Source: Kofleriaceae bacterium (GTDB taxonomy: Bacteria > Myxococcota_A > Polyangia > Haliangiales > Haliangiaceae). Taken from it: DNA of 64,000 bases. This document shows, one piece after another, positions 17,094-27,269 of this stretch (within the stretch, counting starts at the first letter, position 1; each line of letters begins with the position of its first letter). The position numbers and the translations under genes were made by a program. Under the pieces are notes generated by a model. It ran no database searches. It was not told the origin of the DNA and was given only the letters and a program-made list of their open reading frames with translations. The stretch lies in the NCBI GenBank assembly GCA_020633495.1, contig JACKDR010000005.1:33501-97500 (forward strand), in the 5' to 3' direction.

Positions 17094-18018
17094 CCGTCTC
17101 GACCGCGGTCGCCGCCGGCGCCGGGTACGGGAACGTCTCGGTCGGGGACGCGGGCTCGATCGCGTCGAAGCGGCGCAGGTCGATGGTCAGGCCGCCGTCG
17201 GCGCGGACCTCGAGGACGTCGCACATGCGGTGGCCCCACGCCACGTCGGCGGCGTCGTAGGTGGTGCCGGCGAACACGGTCTGCGCCGTGGTGTCGTCGG
17301 TGCCCATCACCGAGACGAACAGCTCGCCCTCGGCGGCGGCCAGCGACGCCGGGGTCTCGCCGTGCAGCGGGCTCCACTCGGTGATCGGGTGCATGACGGT
17401 CCAGGTCCGCGACAGCGCCGGCGCGCGATCGCGGGCCAGCGGCAGGTCGTACTGGCGGTAGAACCGCTCGCCCTCGCGGGTGACCTCCATCCGGCTCAGC
17501 GTCACGTAGAAGCGGGCCTCGACGATCGCGTTGCCGCGCTCGTTGCCGAGGCGGAACATCAGCGTCGGCACGCCGTCGAACGGGATGATCACGGCGTGGC
17601 GCGAGAACCGCATCCGCGCGGTCGAGCGCGAGAACTTGGAGAACACCAGGCCGGTCGCGACCGCGGTGAGGATCAGCGAGACCACGCCCTCGGCGACCAT
17701 CAGCGTGTTGGCGAGGTCGGTGGTCGGCGTCATGCCGCCGTAGCCGATCGTCGCCGAGGTCTGGACGCTGAAGTAGAAGTCGTCGACGAAGCCGTGGACG
17801 TTGCTGACCCCGCCGGTGGCCCAGTAGGCCAGCGCGAACGCGACGTTGACCGCCAGGTAGCCGACCGCGATGACCGCCAGCGTCACCGACCACGGCAGCC
17901 GCAGCAGCGCGTGGTAGGCGTCGCGCAGCGGCTGGCGCGGCGCGCCGATCACGATGTTCTTCGGCGGCGGCGCCGGCGGGGCGGCCGGCGACGCGGGGGG
18001 AGCAGCGGTGACGGCCAT
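17071..18018 (-). CDS. Inward-rectifier (KirBac-type) potassium channel
   Basis: 315 residues. An N-terminal Pro/Ala stretch and amphipathic slide helix precede two membrane helices flanking a pore loop with the selectivity filter TIGYG (residues 90-94). The C-terminal two thirds form the immunoglobulin-like cytoplasmic domain of Kir channels (FSRHAVIIPFDGVPTLMFRL, NERGNAIVEARFYV, and WTVMHPITEWSPL, all typical). It conducts K+ across the inner membrane, probably as a tetramer. Start ATG at 18018. Stop lies within the 3' end of the convergent HEAT-repeat gene. Confidence 0.93.
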   Translation of the reverse strand: MAVTAAPPASPAAPPAPPPKNIVIGAPRQPLRDAYHALLRLPWSVTLAVIAVGYLAVNVAFALAYWATGGVSNVHGFVDDFYFSVQTSATIGYGGMTPTTDLANTLMVAEGVVSLILTAVATGLVFSKFSRSTARMRFSRHAVIIPFDGVPTLMFRLGNERGNAIVEARFYVTLSRMEVTREGERFYRQYDLPLARDRAPALSRTWTVMHPITEWSPLHGETPASLAAAEGELFVSVMGTDDTTAQTVFAGTTYDAADVAWGHRMCDVLEVRADGGLTIDLRRFDAIEPASPTETFPYPAPAATAVETVSPEGTA

Positions 18019-18076
18019 GGCGCGCCGAAAATGATCCCGTCCCGCGCCGCGCCGGGGCAAGTTCCCGACTCCCGGC

Positions 18077-18088
18077 TACCCTCGCCCC
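18077..18088 (+). promoter_or_regulatory. -10 box TACCCT, leaderless start of VOC gene
   Basis: TACCCT, then CGCCCC, then ATG at 18089. No Shine-Dalgarno sequence is present. Confidence 0.45.
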
Positions 18089-18472
18089 ATGCTGCAGGAC
18101 GCGCCGCTGATCGGGTTCGCCGCCACCGCCGACGGCGCCCGCGCCCGCCGGTTCTACGAGGGCACGCTGGGGCTGCGGGTGATCTCCGACGACGGCTTCG
18201 CGCTCGCGCTCGACGCCGGCGGCACGATGCTGCGGATCCAGAAGGTCGAGCACGTCCACGCCGCGCCGTACACCGCGCTGGGCTGGCGGGTGGCGTCCCT
18301 GGCCGACGCCGTCGATGACCTCACCGCGCGCGGCGTCGCCTTCACGCGCTTCCCCGGGCTCGACCAGGACGCGCGCGGCGTCTGGCGGTCGCCGGGCGGC
18401 GCGCAGGTGGCCTGGTTCGCGGATCCCGACGGCAACATCCTGTCGCTGACCCAGCTCGACGCCGGCGGCTAG
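18089..18472 (+). CDS. VOC (glyoxalase/bleomycin-resistance) superfamily protein
   Basis: 127 residues, single VOC module of two beta-alpha-beta-beta-beta repeats: ARARRFYEGTLGLRVISDD in the first and DAVDDLTARGVAFTRF in the second, ending with WFADPDGNILSLTQ, the usual C-terminal strand with a metal-ligand-position Glu/Asn replaced by Asn-Ile. Possible roles are a lyase/isomerase or a small-molecule binding protein. The TAG stop at 18470-18472 is part of the left inverted repeat of the adjacent palindromic element. Confidence 0.85.
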   Translation: MLQDAPLIGFAATADGARARRFYEGTLGLRVISDDGFALALDAGGTMLRIQKVEHVHAAPYTALGWRVASLADAVDDLTARGVAFTRFPGLDQDARGVWRSPGGAQVAWFADPDGNILSLTQLDAGG

Positions 18473-18982
18473 AGCGCATCTCACGACCGGGTCGCGCCGC
18501 ACGCGTCGCTCACGCCGAGCGGAGCCCGAGCGGCGAAGCCGCGAGGGCGCAGTCGAGGCGGCGGGCCGCGGCCGGAACCCCGTCGGCGATGGCGGACCGT
18601 CTCGGCGCCCGCCCCCTCGACTTCGGGGTCGCGGCTCCGCCGCTCCCCCTCCGCTCCTAACGAACAGCTGGGCCAGGCCGCTGATCTTGCGTGGCGCAGC
18701 GATCGGCTGACCGCGGAGTTGGGCCTGACAGCACTCACCCCGAGCGGAGGGGGAGGTGCGCAGCACCGACCCCGCAGTCGAGGGGGCGGGCACCGGTGCG
18801 CCGCCGAGACCGCACCGATCCACGCCCTCTCGACTGCGCCCTCGCGGCTTCGCCGCTCGGGCTCCGCTCGAGGTGAGCGATCCACGTCGACCAGGCGACC
18901 TGACTCGGTTCGTCTTGCCGCAAATCTCCGACGGCCGTCGGTCGAGCGCTCGGGGTGAGCGAGGTTGTGAGATGCGCTCTAG
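18469..18982. mobile_element. MITE-like compound palindromic element with perfect 16-bp terminal inverted repeats
   Basis: CTAGAGCGCATCTCAC at 18469-18484 is the exact reverse complement of GTGAGATGCGCTCTAG at 18967-18982. Inside are nested inverted matches: about 18504-18560 pairs with 18818-18877 (shared core GAGCGGAGCCCGAGCGGCGA), and about 18609-18655 pairs with 18737-18792 (GCCCGCCCCCTCGACT type). CTAG is followed directly by another CTAG at 18983, so the ends can also be read as a CTAG target duplication plus a 12-bp inverted repeat. No transposase is encoded. It sits exactly between two convergent genes; both stop codons touch the ends. The middle (18653-18956) is shared with the repeat near 3.4-3.7 kb. 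Confidence 0.7.
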
Positions 18983-19390
18983 CTAGCCGGGGCGCCGGCC
19001 GGCCGCGATCATGCCCGCGATCATCGCGGCGACGAAGACGATCGCCGAGGTCGAGCCCGACGCCAGCGACACGATCGCGGGCCCCGGGCAGAAGCCGGCC
19101 AGGCCCCAGCCGACGCCGAACACCGCGGCGCCGGCGAGCAGGTTGCTGTCGACGTGGGTCCGGATCGGCAGGTGCAGCCGGCCGCCGCGCAGCGTCCGGC
19201 CGCGCCGCGCGATCGCGCGGTAGGCGACGGCGAAGACGCCGATCGCGCCGGCCATGACCAGCGCCAGGCTGGGATCCCAGCCGCCGCCGACGTCGAGGAA
19301 CGCGGTGACCTTGGCGGGCTGGGTCATGCCGCTGAGCAGCAGGCCGGCGCCGAACAGCGCGCCGGCGACGAACGCGGGCAGGTGCCTCAC
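18983..19390 (-). CDS. YeeE/YedE-family membrane protein, second half
   Basis: 135 residues, about four hydrophobic helices. Start GTG at 19390 overlaps the TGA of the upstream partner (GTGA). Motifs LLLSGMTQPAKVTAFLD and GFCPGPAIVSL are typical of the C-terminal half of two-gene YeeE/YedE (DUF6691) transporters; the Cys in GFCPGP is in the pore region of the thiosulfate transporter family. Together with the upstream protein it forms one transporter for thiosulfate or other reduced sulfur. Its TAG stop lies next to the palindromic element. Confidence 0.85.
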   Translation of the reverse strand: MRHLPAFVAGALFGAGLLLSGMTQPAKVTAFLDVGGGWDPSLALVMAGAIGVFAVAYRAIARRGRTLRGGRLHLPIRTHVDSNLLAGAAVFGVGWGLAGFCPGPAIVSLASGSTSAIVFVAAMIAGMIAAGRRPG

Positions 19391-19806
19391 GACGCGCCCC
19401 CGAGGCCGAGCAGGCGCACGACCGCGACCGTCGCCGCGCCGGTGACCATGAACGTCACGACCGCGACGATGCTGCGCGGCGACAGCCGGCCGACGCCGCA
19501 CACGCCGTGACCGCTGGTGCAGCCGTTGCTGACCCGGGTGCCCCAGCCGACCAGCACGCCGGCCAGGCCCACCAGCGGCAGCGACACGACCCGGCCGCCG
19601 AACGCCGACGGCGTCGCCGCGGCGCCCAGCAGGCCGACCGCGACCAGCCCGGCGAGGAACGCGACCCGGAAGCCGCGGCCGTCACCGCCCACCAGCAGGC
19701 GGCCGAGGACCCCGCTGACCCCGGCGATCCGACCGTCGACCGCGAGCGCGACGGCGGCGGCGAGGCCGATCATCGCGCCGCCGAGCAGGGGAGCTATCAC
19801 GGACAT
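19387..19806 (-). CDS. YeeE/YedE-family membrane protein, first half
   Basis: 139 residues from ATG at 19806. About four membrane helices and the family motif NGCTSGHGVCG, with two Cys residues thought to handle the sulfur substrate in YeeE-like transporters. It is coupled by a 4-bp overlap to the second half. Such split pairs are common near persulfide dioxygenase or rhodanese genes, but neither is in this window. Substrate assignment (thiosulfate or related sulfur) is from the family, not from this locus. Confidence 0.87.
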   Translation of the reverse strand: MSVIAPLLGGAMIGLAAAVALAVDGRIAGVSGVLGRLLVGGDGRGFRVAFLAGLVAVGLLGAAATPSAFGGRVVSLPLVGLAGVLVGWGTRVSNGCTSGHGVCGVGRLSPRSIVAVVTFMVTGAATVAVVRLLGLGGAS

Positions 19807-19897
19807 GGCGGCAAGATAGCGGACGGACGGATTCCTGTCCACCATAACGGATGGGCGGAAACGCCAGGAACGACAGGATCTTACGATCCTCCGCCGG

Positions 19898-20245
19898 CTA
19901 CCCCGGCGGCCGGCACCGGCCCATGTTGTTGCACGACCAGCCGCTCGGGCAGTCGTCGGCGACCCCGCACGGCTGCGTGCACAGCGTGCCGACCTGGTTG
20001 AACGTGTAGCAGTACGCGTCGCCGCACAGCGCCTGGCACGGCGTGTCGTCGGTGCAGTCGGTGATCGTCGCCGGCAGCACGCATGCGGCGGGCGCGTCGG
20101 CGGCGGTGGCGTCGACGGTCGCGGCGCCGTCGGTGGGCGCGGCGTCGATGCCGCCGCCGTCGTCGTCGCCACCGCAGGCGGCGCCGCCGGCGGCCAGCGC
20201 GAGGACACACGTCGTGAACAGGACGGCTCGGAGCACGGCTCGCAT
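19898..20245 (-). CDS. Small Cys-rich lipoprotein (paralogue of 22341-22694)
   Basis: 115 residues. Lipobox LAAGGAACGG, an Asp/Ala-rich linker, then a compact domain with about ten Cys residues: ITDCTDDTPCQALCGDAYC, then LCTQPCGVADDCPSGWSCNN and a final MGRCRPPG. The last segment matches the protein at 22341-22694 (CTHACTVDADC ... CNGMGVCKAPG), so the two are paralogues flanking the TonB-dependent receptor. Likely a disulfide-bonded surface domain. Start ATG at 20245 follows TACGAT by six bases. Confidence 0.75.
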   Translation of the reverse strand: MRAVLRAVLFTTCVLALAAGGAACGGDDDGGGIDAAPTDGAATVDATAADAPAACVLPATITDCTDDTPCQALCGDAYCYTFNQVGTLCTQPCGVADDCPSGWSCNNMGRCRPPG

Positions 20246-20257
20246 GACGCCATCGTA
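20246..20257 (-). promoter_or_regulatory. -10 box TACGAT, leaderless start of lipoprotein gene
   Basis: Minus strand: TACGAT, GGCGTC, ATG at 20245. The same 12-base layout, almost base for base, precedes the M48 gene. Confidence 0.55.
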
Positions 20258-20345
20258 GCCAGGCGCGCGGCGGCGCCGCGGTAACACGTCGATGACAGCC
20301 GCCGGCGCGCGCGCGCCCACGCGCGCCGCGCGCTACCGCAGCTCG

Positions 20346-22193
20346 CTACCGCAGCTCGCCCTGGACCGCGACCGTGAAGGTGCGCCCCGCCGACGGGATG
20401 CCGACGTGCAGGTCCCAGCGCCGGTCGAGCAGATCGTCGCCGCGCGCCGACACCAGCCAGCCCGGCCGCGCCTGCCACACCAGCTCGGCCTCGACGTCGG
20501 CGTACGCGGCGAGCACCGTCTGCTGGTCCAGGCGCGACGCCGTCCACGACAGCCGCGCGGTCGCGGTCAGCGGCGCCCACGGCCGCGCCCGCAGCTCGCC
20601 GCGCAGCCGGTGCCGCGGCAGGTTGTCGAGCGGCGCCTCGTAGGTGGCGTCGTCGGCCTCGACGAAGCTCCACGCGCCGCTGGCGGTCAGCCGCGGCTCG
20701 ACCTCGACCTCGACGCGGGCGTCGCTGCCGACGAAGGCGACCTCGCCGAGGTTGACCAGCATCCGGCTCGGCACGTCGTACTTGATCAGCCCGGTCTGGC
20801 GGCGCGCCCAGCTCGCGGTCTCGATCCGGACCCGGTCGGTCACGTCGACGACGACCTTGGCCTCGGCGAAGCTGGTCTGCTCGGGATCGAGCGCGGCGTT
20901 GCCGCCGCTGGTGCCGAACCGCTCGCGCAGCGTCGGCAGCCGGCCCTTGCGCGCCACCGTCGCGACCAGCGCCACCGCGGCCACCGGCTTGACCTGGCCG
21001 ACCAGCTTGGCCTCGGGCCACGGCGACGCGCCGACCCCGATCGGGAACGCGACGCCGCCGGCGGCGTCGAGCTTCCACGGGCCGCGCTCGACCTGCCAGC
21101 CGGCGGCGACCTCGCCGATCGTCGAGCGCCCGGCGGTGACCATGCCGCGGCCGTCCTCGACGCGGGCGTCCTCGGTGACGAGGTGGGCCGCGCCGATCAG
21201 CCGCATCGTCCGGCCGACCGGACGGTCGGCCAGGACCACGCCGCCGTAGCGGCCGGCGCGCAGGTCCTCGCGGTTCGACTCGGCGGTGGCCATCGCGTCG
21301 GGGAAGTAGCGGGTCAGCCGGGCGTCGTGGAAGGCGTGCAGCCGCGCCGCGACCTGGACGCCGCCGAGCCGGTCCTCGTAGCCGGCGGTGGCGCGGGCGC
21401 CGAGGTCGCGATCGATGACCTGGAGCTGGCGGGTGTCGTCGTCGGCGGGCGGCACCAGGAACGCGCGCTCGAAGCCGGCGGCGTCGAGCACGGCGCGGCG
21501 GTAGCGCTGGCCCGCCGGGCGCCACTCGACGCGCGCGGCGCCGCCGCCGAAGTGGCGATCCTCGTCGACCTCGCCGCCCGGCACGGCGTAGCCGTGGTCG
21601 CCGAGCGTCCCGGTCGCCGACAGCCGCAGGCCCCACGCCGGCGCGAGCTGGCCGCGCCCGGTCGCCGCCGCCGCCGCGGTCGGCAGGGTGTCGCCCGAGG
21701 CCTGGCCGGTGACGACGCGGTCGCCGATGGCGTCGCGGGTGTGGACCTCGACGACGCCGCCGGGGCCGCCGGGGCCGTCGATCGGCGACGACGGCGAGGT
21801 GCCGACGCGGATCTGGACCACGTCGGTGACCGCGATCGTCGACAGGTCGAACGTGCCGTAGAACGGATCGTCGAGCGGGATGCCGTCGACCAGGACCCGG
21901 ACGCCGCCCTTGCGCGCGCCGCGGATGTCGAGGTTCTGGCCACCGCGGCCGGCCTCGCGCACCGTGACCTCGGGGACCAGGCGCAGCGCGTCGCCGAGGT
22001 GGATGACGCCGCGGCCGCGCAGGTCGTCCTCGCCGAGCCGCAGCTCGGTGTCGCGATCGAACGGCTTCTCGGCGCGCTCGTCCCAGACGACGATCACCTC
22101 GCCCTGCGCCTGCGCCATCGCGATCAGGTCGTCGTCGCTCAGCCCCGCGTACGCCGCCGGATCGAGGTCGAGCGGCGCCGCCGCGGTGGTCAC
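20346..22193 (-). CDS. TonB-dependent receptor (signal peptide in another frame)
   Basis: 615 residues from GTG at 22193. A TonB-box-like stretch (EVIVVWDERAEKPF) is followed by the plug domain (GDALRLVPEVTVREAGRGGQ, then IRGARKGGVRVLVDGIPLDD and a GVVEVHTRDA strand) and a C-terminal barrel of about 400 residues. It ends in VAVQGELR, without the usual terminal Phe/Trp. It would take up a metal chelate, cofactor or glycan across the outer membrane. No signal peptide is encoded in this frame; one lies immediately upstream in a different frame and ends at the overlapping GTGA, which suggests a frameshift. Neighbours are two paralogous Cys-rich lipoproteins. Confidence 0.85.
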   Translation of the reverse strand: MTTAAAPLDLDPAAYAGLSDDDLIAMAQAQGEVIVVWDERAEKPFDRDTELRLGEDDLRGRGVIHLGDALRLVPEVTVREAGRGGQNLDIRGARKGGVRVLVDGIPLDDPFYGTFDLSTIAVTDVVQIRVGTSPSSPIDGPGGPGGVVEVHTRDAIGDRVVTGQASGDTLPTAAAAATGRGQLAPAWGLRLSATGTLGDHGYAVPGGEVDEDRHFGGGAARVEWRPAGQRYRRAVLDAAGFERAFLVPPADDDTRQLQVIDRDLGARATAGYEDRLGGVQVAARLHAFHDARLTRYFPDAMATAESNREDLRAGRYGGVVLADRPVGRTMRLIGAAHLVTEDARVEDGRGMVTAGRSTIGEVAAGWQVERGPWKLDAAGGVAFPIGVGASPWPEAKLVGQVKPVAAVALVATVARKGRLPTLRERFGTSGGNAALDPEQTSFAEAKVVVDVTDRVRIETASWARRQTGLIKYDVPSRMLVNLGEVAFVGSDARVEVEVEPRLTASGAWSFVEADDATYEAPLDNLPRHRLRGELRARPWAPLTATARLSWTASRLDQQTVLAAYADVEAELVWQARPGWLVSARGDDLLDRRWDLHVGIPSAGRTFTVAVQGELR

Positions 22194-22315
22194 CGGGCGG
22201 CCGCCGGCGCCGCCGCGGCGGTCGCGGGCGCCGCGGTCGTCAGCGCGGCGGCGGTCGGCTCGTCGGCGCGCGCCGGGGCGGCGCCGAGCGCGAGCACCAG
22301 GCCCGCCGCGGTCAC
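22190..22315 (-). other. Detached signal peptide of the TonB-dependent receptor
   Basis: A 41-codon frame from GTG at 22315 to TGA at 22190 reads TAAGLVLALGAAPARADEP then an Ala/Thr/Pro linker. The hydrophobic core and ARA cleavage site fit a Sec signal peptide, and GC3 supports this frame. It ends exactly at the receptor start (GTGA overlap). Together with the receptor lacking an export signal, this points to a one-base indel, either real or a sequencing error. Confidence 0.55.
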
Positions 22316-22340
22316 CGCGACGCGCGCCCGCGTCGTCGGG

Positions 22341-22694
22341 TCAGGCGCCGCCACCACCGCCACCGCCGCCGGAGCCGTCGCCGCCGCCCGGCGCCTTGCA
22401 CACGCCCATGCCGTTGCAGCCCAGCGACGGCGCCTCGCAGTCGGCGTCGACGGTGCACGCGTGGGTGCAGTGCGGCCCCTTGGCGTTGAAGTCGAAGCAC
22501 ACGCCGGTCTCGCAGGCGTCGTCCATGCCGAGCGTGCACTCGCCCATGAACGGGATCGGATCGGCCGGCGTGCCGGCGTCCGGCGCCGCGGCCTGGTCGT
22601 CGTCGCCGCCGGGCCCGGGGCCGGGATCGTCGGCGCCGCACGCGGCGAGCGAGAGACCGAGACAGAGCGCGAGGAGACCGGCGGGAAGCCTCAT
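22341..22694 (-). CDS. Small Cys-rich lipoprotein (paralogue of 19898-20245)
   Basis: 117 residues. Lipobox LSLAACGA, an acidic/Gly/Pro linker, then ECTLGMDDACETGVC, GPHCTHACTVDADC and CNGMGVCKAPG, and a Gly-rich tail. The Cys arrangement mirrors the protein downstream of the receptor. It lies directly upstream of the receptor (and its detached signal peptide), so the lipoprotein and receptor are likely co-transcribed; a surface-exposed partner of the receptor is possible but unproven. Confidence 0.75.
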   Translation of the reverse strand: MRLPAGLLALCLGLSLAACGADDPGPGPGGDDDQAAAPDAGTPADPIPFMGECTLGMDDACETGVCFDFNAKGPHCTHACTVDADCEAPSLGCNGMGVCKAPGGGDGSGGGGGGGGA

Positions 22695-22836
22695 GCCCGC
22701 GGAATTTTGCAAGCCACGAGCCACCGCGCGCCGCTGATCTTCTCGCGGGTTACGTCGTCGGTGCACGGGGCCCACGCCCCTCGGCGGGGGGACCCTGGAC
22801 CCGCTATAACGCCGGTGTAATCCCCCGAAAACAGCG

Positions 22837-22860
22837 ACGGCCTCGCCGAGGCGAGGCCGT
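22837..22860 (-). terminator. Rho-independent terminator after the YXWGXW gene
   Basis: Perfect 11-bp inverted repeat (ACGGCCTCGCC / GGCGAGGCCGT) with a minimal centre. On the minus strand it is followed by CGCTGTTTTCG, giving a short U-run. It lies 37 bp beyond the stop of the gene at 22897-23580. Confidence 0.75.
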
Positions 22861-22896
22861 CTGCCGTCGCGCGACCCGCGCCGCGCGCCCGCGGGG

Positions 22897-23580
22897 CTAG
22901 CGGTGGTCGCGGACCTTGGGACGATCGTTGGCGTCGTCCTCCCAGTCACCCTCGATCCACACGTACACGTTGCCCTGCAGCTCCCAGCGGCCGTCGCGCC
23001 AGCGCTTCTTGGCGCGGGCGCGCTCCCAGTGCCCCGGGACCCAGTCCCACTGGCCGGCCTTCCAGTCGTAGTGACCGGTGATCCAGACGTAGCCGGACCG
23101 GCTGCCCGGGTTCTCGGCGCGCGGCGACGGCGGCGGCGCCGTCGGCCCGCTGACCGTCACGACCACGGTGCCGCCACCACCATCGCGGTGATCACGGACG
23201 TCGGGACGATCGTTGTTGACCGGGTGCTCGTCGTGCACGACGACGGTGCCGTGGCCCTGGACCTGCCAGGTGCCGTCGACCCAGACCCACTGGCCGTTCT
23301 GCTGCTCCCAGCGGCCATCGGCCCAGACCTTGCCGGCGCGCTCGCGCTCCCAGTGGCCCGGCATCCAGACCCACTGGTTCTGCCAGTCCCAGTGGCCGCG
23401 GACCCAGACGTAGCCGGCGCGAACCTGCACCTCTTCGTACTTGGGCTCGGGCGGGGCCTCTCGCACCACGACGGCGCCGCGCACGCGGACGTGCCCGCTG
23501 GTCCGAACGACGCACGCCGAGGTGGTCGCCAGGGCGAGCGCGAGGCCCATCCCACTCAGAAGTCGTCCCGTACGGTTCAT
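22897..23580 (-). CDS. YXWGXW-repeat lipoprotein
   Basis: 227 residues. Signal peptide with lipobox TTSACVV. It contains two blocks of WxPGHWER / DGRWE-type repeats: GYVWVRGHWDWQNQWVWMPG in the first and GYVWITGHYDWKAGQWDWVP in the second, separated by an Asp/Gly/Pro linker. This Trp-rich repeat occurs in small envelope lipoproteins of proteobacteria and myxobacteria, function unknown. Start ATG at 23580 has AAGGAGA about 8 nt upstream. A strong terminator follows. Confidence 0.85.
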   Translation of the reverse strand: MNRTGRLLSGMGLALALATTSACVVRTSGHVRVRGAVVVREAPPEPKYEEVQVRAGYVWVRGHWDWQNQWVWMPGHWERERAGKVWADGRWEQQNGQWVWVDGTWQVQGHGTVVVHDEHPVNNDRPDVRDHRDGGGGTVVVTVSGPTAPPPSPRAENPGSRSGYVWITGHYDWKAGQWDWVPGHWERARAKKRWRDGRWELQGNVYVWIEGDWEDDANDRPKVRDHR

Positions 23581-23749
23581 CTCGAGTCTCCTTGCTAGCT
23601 AGTCGATCCAGCCATCCCCGGACGGTCTGACCCGACACGGGTCTTACACAGGCGGCTGGCGACGGATTGGACGGCCGTCCCCCCGGATCGAATCAACCGG
23701 AGTATTCCTCCGGCGGTTCTCCGGTGTCAACGCGTTGGGTTGCAGGGAC

Positions 23750-25660
<1,911 letters not shown>

Positions 25661-25668
25661 GGCGGCTC

Positions 25669-26250
25669 CTACACCGGCTCGCGATCGCTGCCGCCCTGGC
25701 GGTAGCGGATCCAGGCCACCTTGACGCGGTCGCCGTCGACCTCGACGGGCAACGGGTCGAGGCCGCGCTCGGCGGGGCCGCCGAGGCGCTTGCCGGAGGT
25801 GTCGAACCGGCTGTCGTGGCACGGGCACTGGTACCGCTGCTGGCCGGGCTCGAACGCGACCGCGCAGCCGAGGTGCGGGCAGATCGCCGACAGCGCCTCG
25901 ACGTCGCGATCGCCGGTGCGGCGCAGCCACACCGAGCCCAGCGGCACGTCGCGCACCGTCGACCACGCGTCGCGGACCTCGCGGGCGATCAGCCGGACCC
26001 GCACGGGCGGACCGCCGACCTCGAGGTGGTCGAGCGCGATCACGTCGATCGGCTCGCCGCCGGTGGTGACCACGCGCCGACCGACGGGGTCGAGCAGGTA
26101 CTTCACGGCCGGAACCGCGACGACCAGCCCGATGCCACCACCGATCGCGCAGGTCGCGACCTTGAGGAAGCGACGGCGCCCCAGCTGGGACGCGTCGTCG
26201 CCGCGATCGCCCGGGACGTCGTCGTCCCCGTCGGCGTCTTCGTCTGCCAT
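25669..26250 (-). CDS. Rieske [2Fe-2S] protein of a quinol:cytochrome c oxidoreductase
   Basis: 193 residues. A Tat-type signal/anchor begins with RRRFLK near residue 25, followed by one membrane helix. The cluster motifs are CPHLGC and CPCHDS near residues 124 and 144, giving the two Cys and two His ligands. An acidic N-terminus (DEDADGDDD) precedes the twin Arg. It is the first gene of a two-gene operon with the cytochrome b/c fusion; no separate cytochrome c1 gene is present, as the haem c domains are on the partner. Located in the inner membrane facing the periplasm. Confidence 0.93.
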   Translation of the reverse strand: MADEDADGDDDVPGDRGDDASQLGRRRFLKVATCAIGGGIGLVVAVPAVKYLLDPVGRRVVTTGGEPIDVIALDHLEVGGPPVRVRLIAREVRDAWSTVRDVPLGSVWLRRTGDRDVEALSAICPHLGCAVAFEPGQQRYQCPCHDSRFDTSGKRLGGPAERGLDPLPVEVDGDRVKVAWIRYRQGGSDREPV

Positions 26251-26439
26251 CGACAGCGGACGTTATCACGATCGATCACGGCGTCCTCGTCGGGACGGCG
26301 CGAACATGAGGCGGCGGCGGCGTGGCGCACACCGCGCGCCGCGGCGCCAGCGCCGTTGGACCCGGGTGACGCGCGGAGGGTGGCCTGCGCGACGCGGCGC
26401 TGCGAGCAACTCGCAGGCGCGCGCCGAGCGACCGAGCGG

Positions 26440-26835
<396 letters not shown>

Positions 26836-26884
26836 GAGTTCGACTCCCCCTGAGGCGGCGGTTCAGGCCCAGAAAAGGCCGCGG

Positions 26885-26913
26885 AGAATAATGACGAACC
26901 GGGGCCTAGGCAA
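26885..26913 (-). promoter_or_regulatory. Promoter of the DksA/TraR-type gene
   Basis: On the minus strand: -35 TTGCCT (26908-26913), 17-bp spacer, -10 TATTCT (26885-26890). Transcription would start near 26878, leaving a leader of about 43 nt that includes the Shine-Dalgarno site. Confidence 0.6.
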
Positions 26914-26966
26914 CCGCAAACCGGCCACTGACCGCCGTGATTCCCGGAGATGACGCCGGTTTGCGG
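26914..26966. promoter_or_regulatory. 12-bp perfect inverted repeat, candidate operator
   Basis: CCGCAAACCGGC at 26914-26925 and its exact reverse complement GCCGGTTTGCGG at 26955-26966, 29 bp apart. The left arm abuts the -35 hexamer of the minus-strand promoter; the right arm is about 50 bp upstream of the plus-strand -35. It could be a regulator site (perhaps for the neighbouring ribbon-helix-helix protein) or form a hairpin. Confidence 0.5.
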
Positions 26967-27018
26967 CCACATCCTTGCAAACCCCACGAGATTTCGGGTT
27001 CATACATCGGCCGACGTC

Positions 27019-27048
27019 TTGACACAGTGTAGGTCGGCCACCGAAACT
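27019..27048 (+). promoter_or_regulatory. Promoter of the ribbon-helix-helix gene
   Basis: Perfect -35 TTGACA (27019-27024), 18-bp spacer, -10 GAAACT (27043-27048). The expected start is about 3 nt before the ATG at 27058, so the transcript would be nearly leaderless; no Shine-Dalgarno is seen. Confidence 0.55.
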
Positions 27049-27057
27049 AGCGGGCGT

Positions 27058-27258
<201 letters not shown>

Positions 27259-27269
27259 GCCACTGCGCG

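Noticed and set aside
19874..19889. AGGATC TTAC GATCCT hairpin
   Set aside because: Only 6 bp with no U-run and no neighbouring 3' end on the right side; could be chance.
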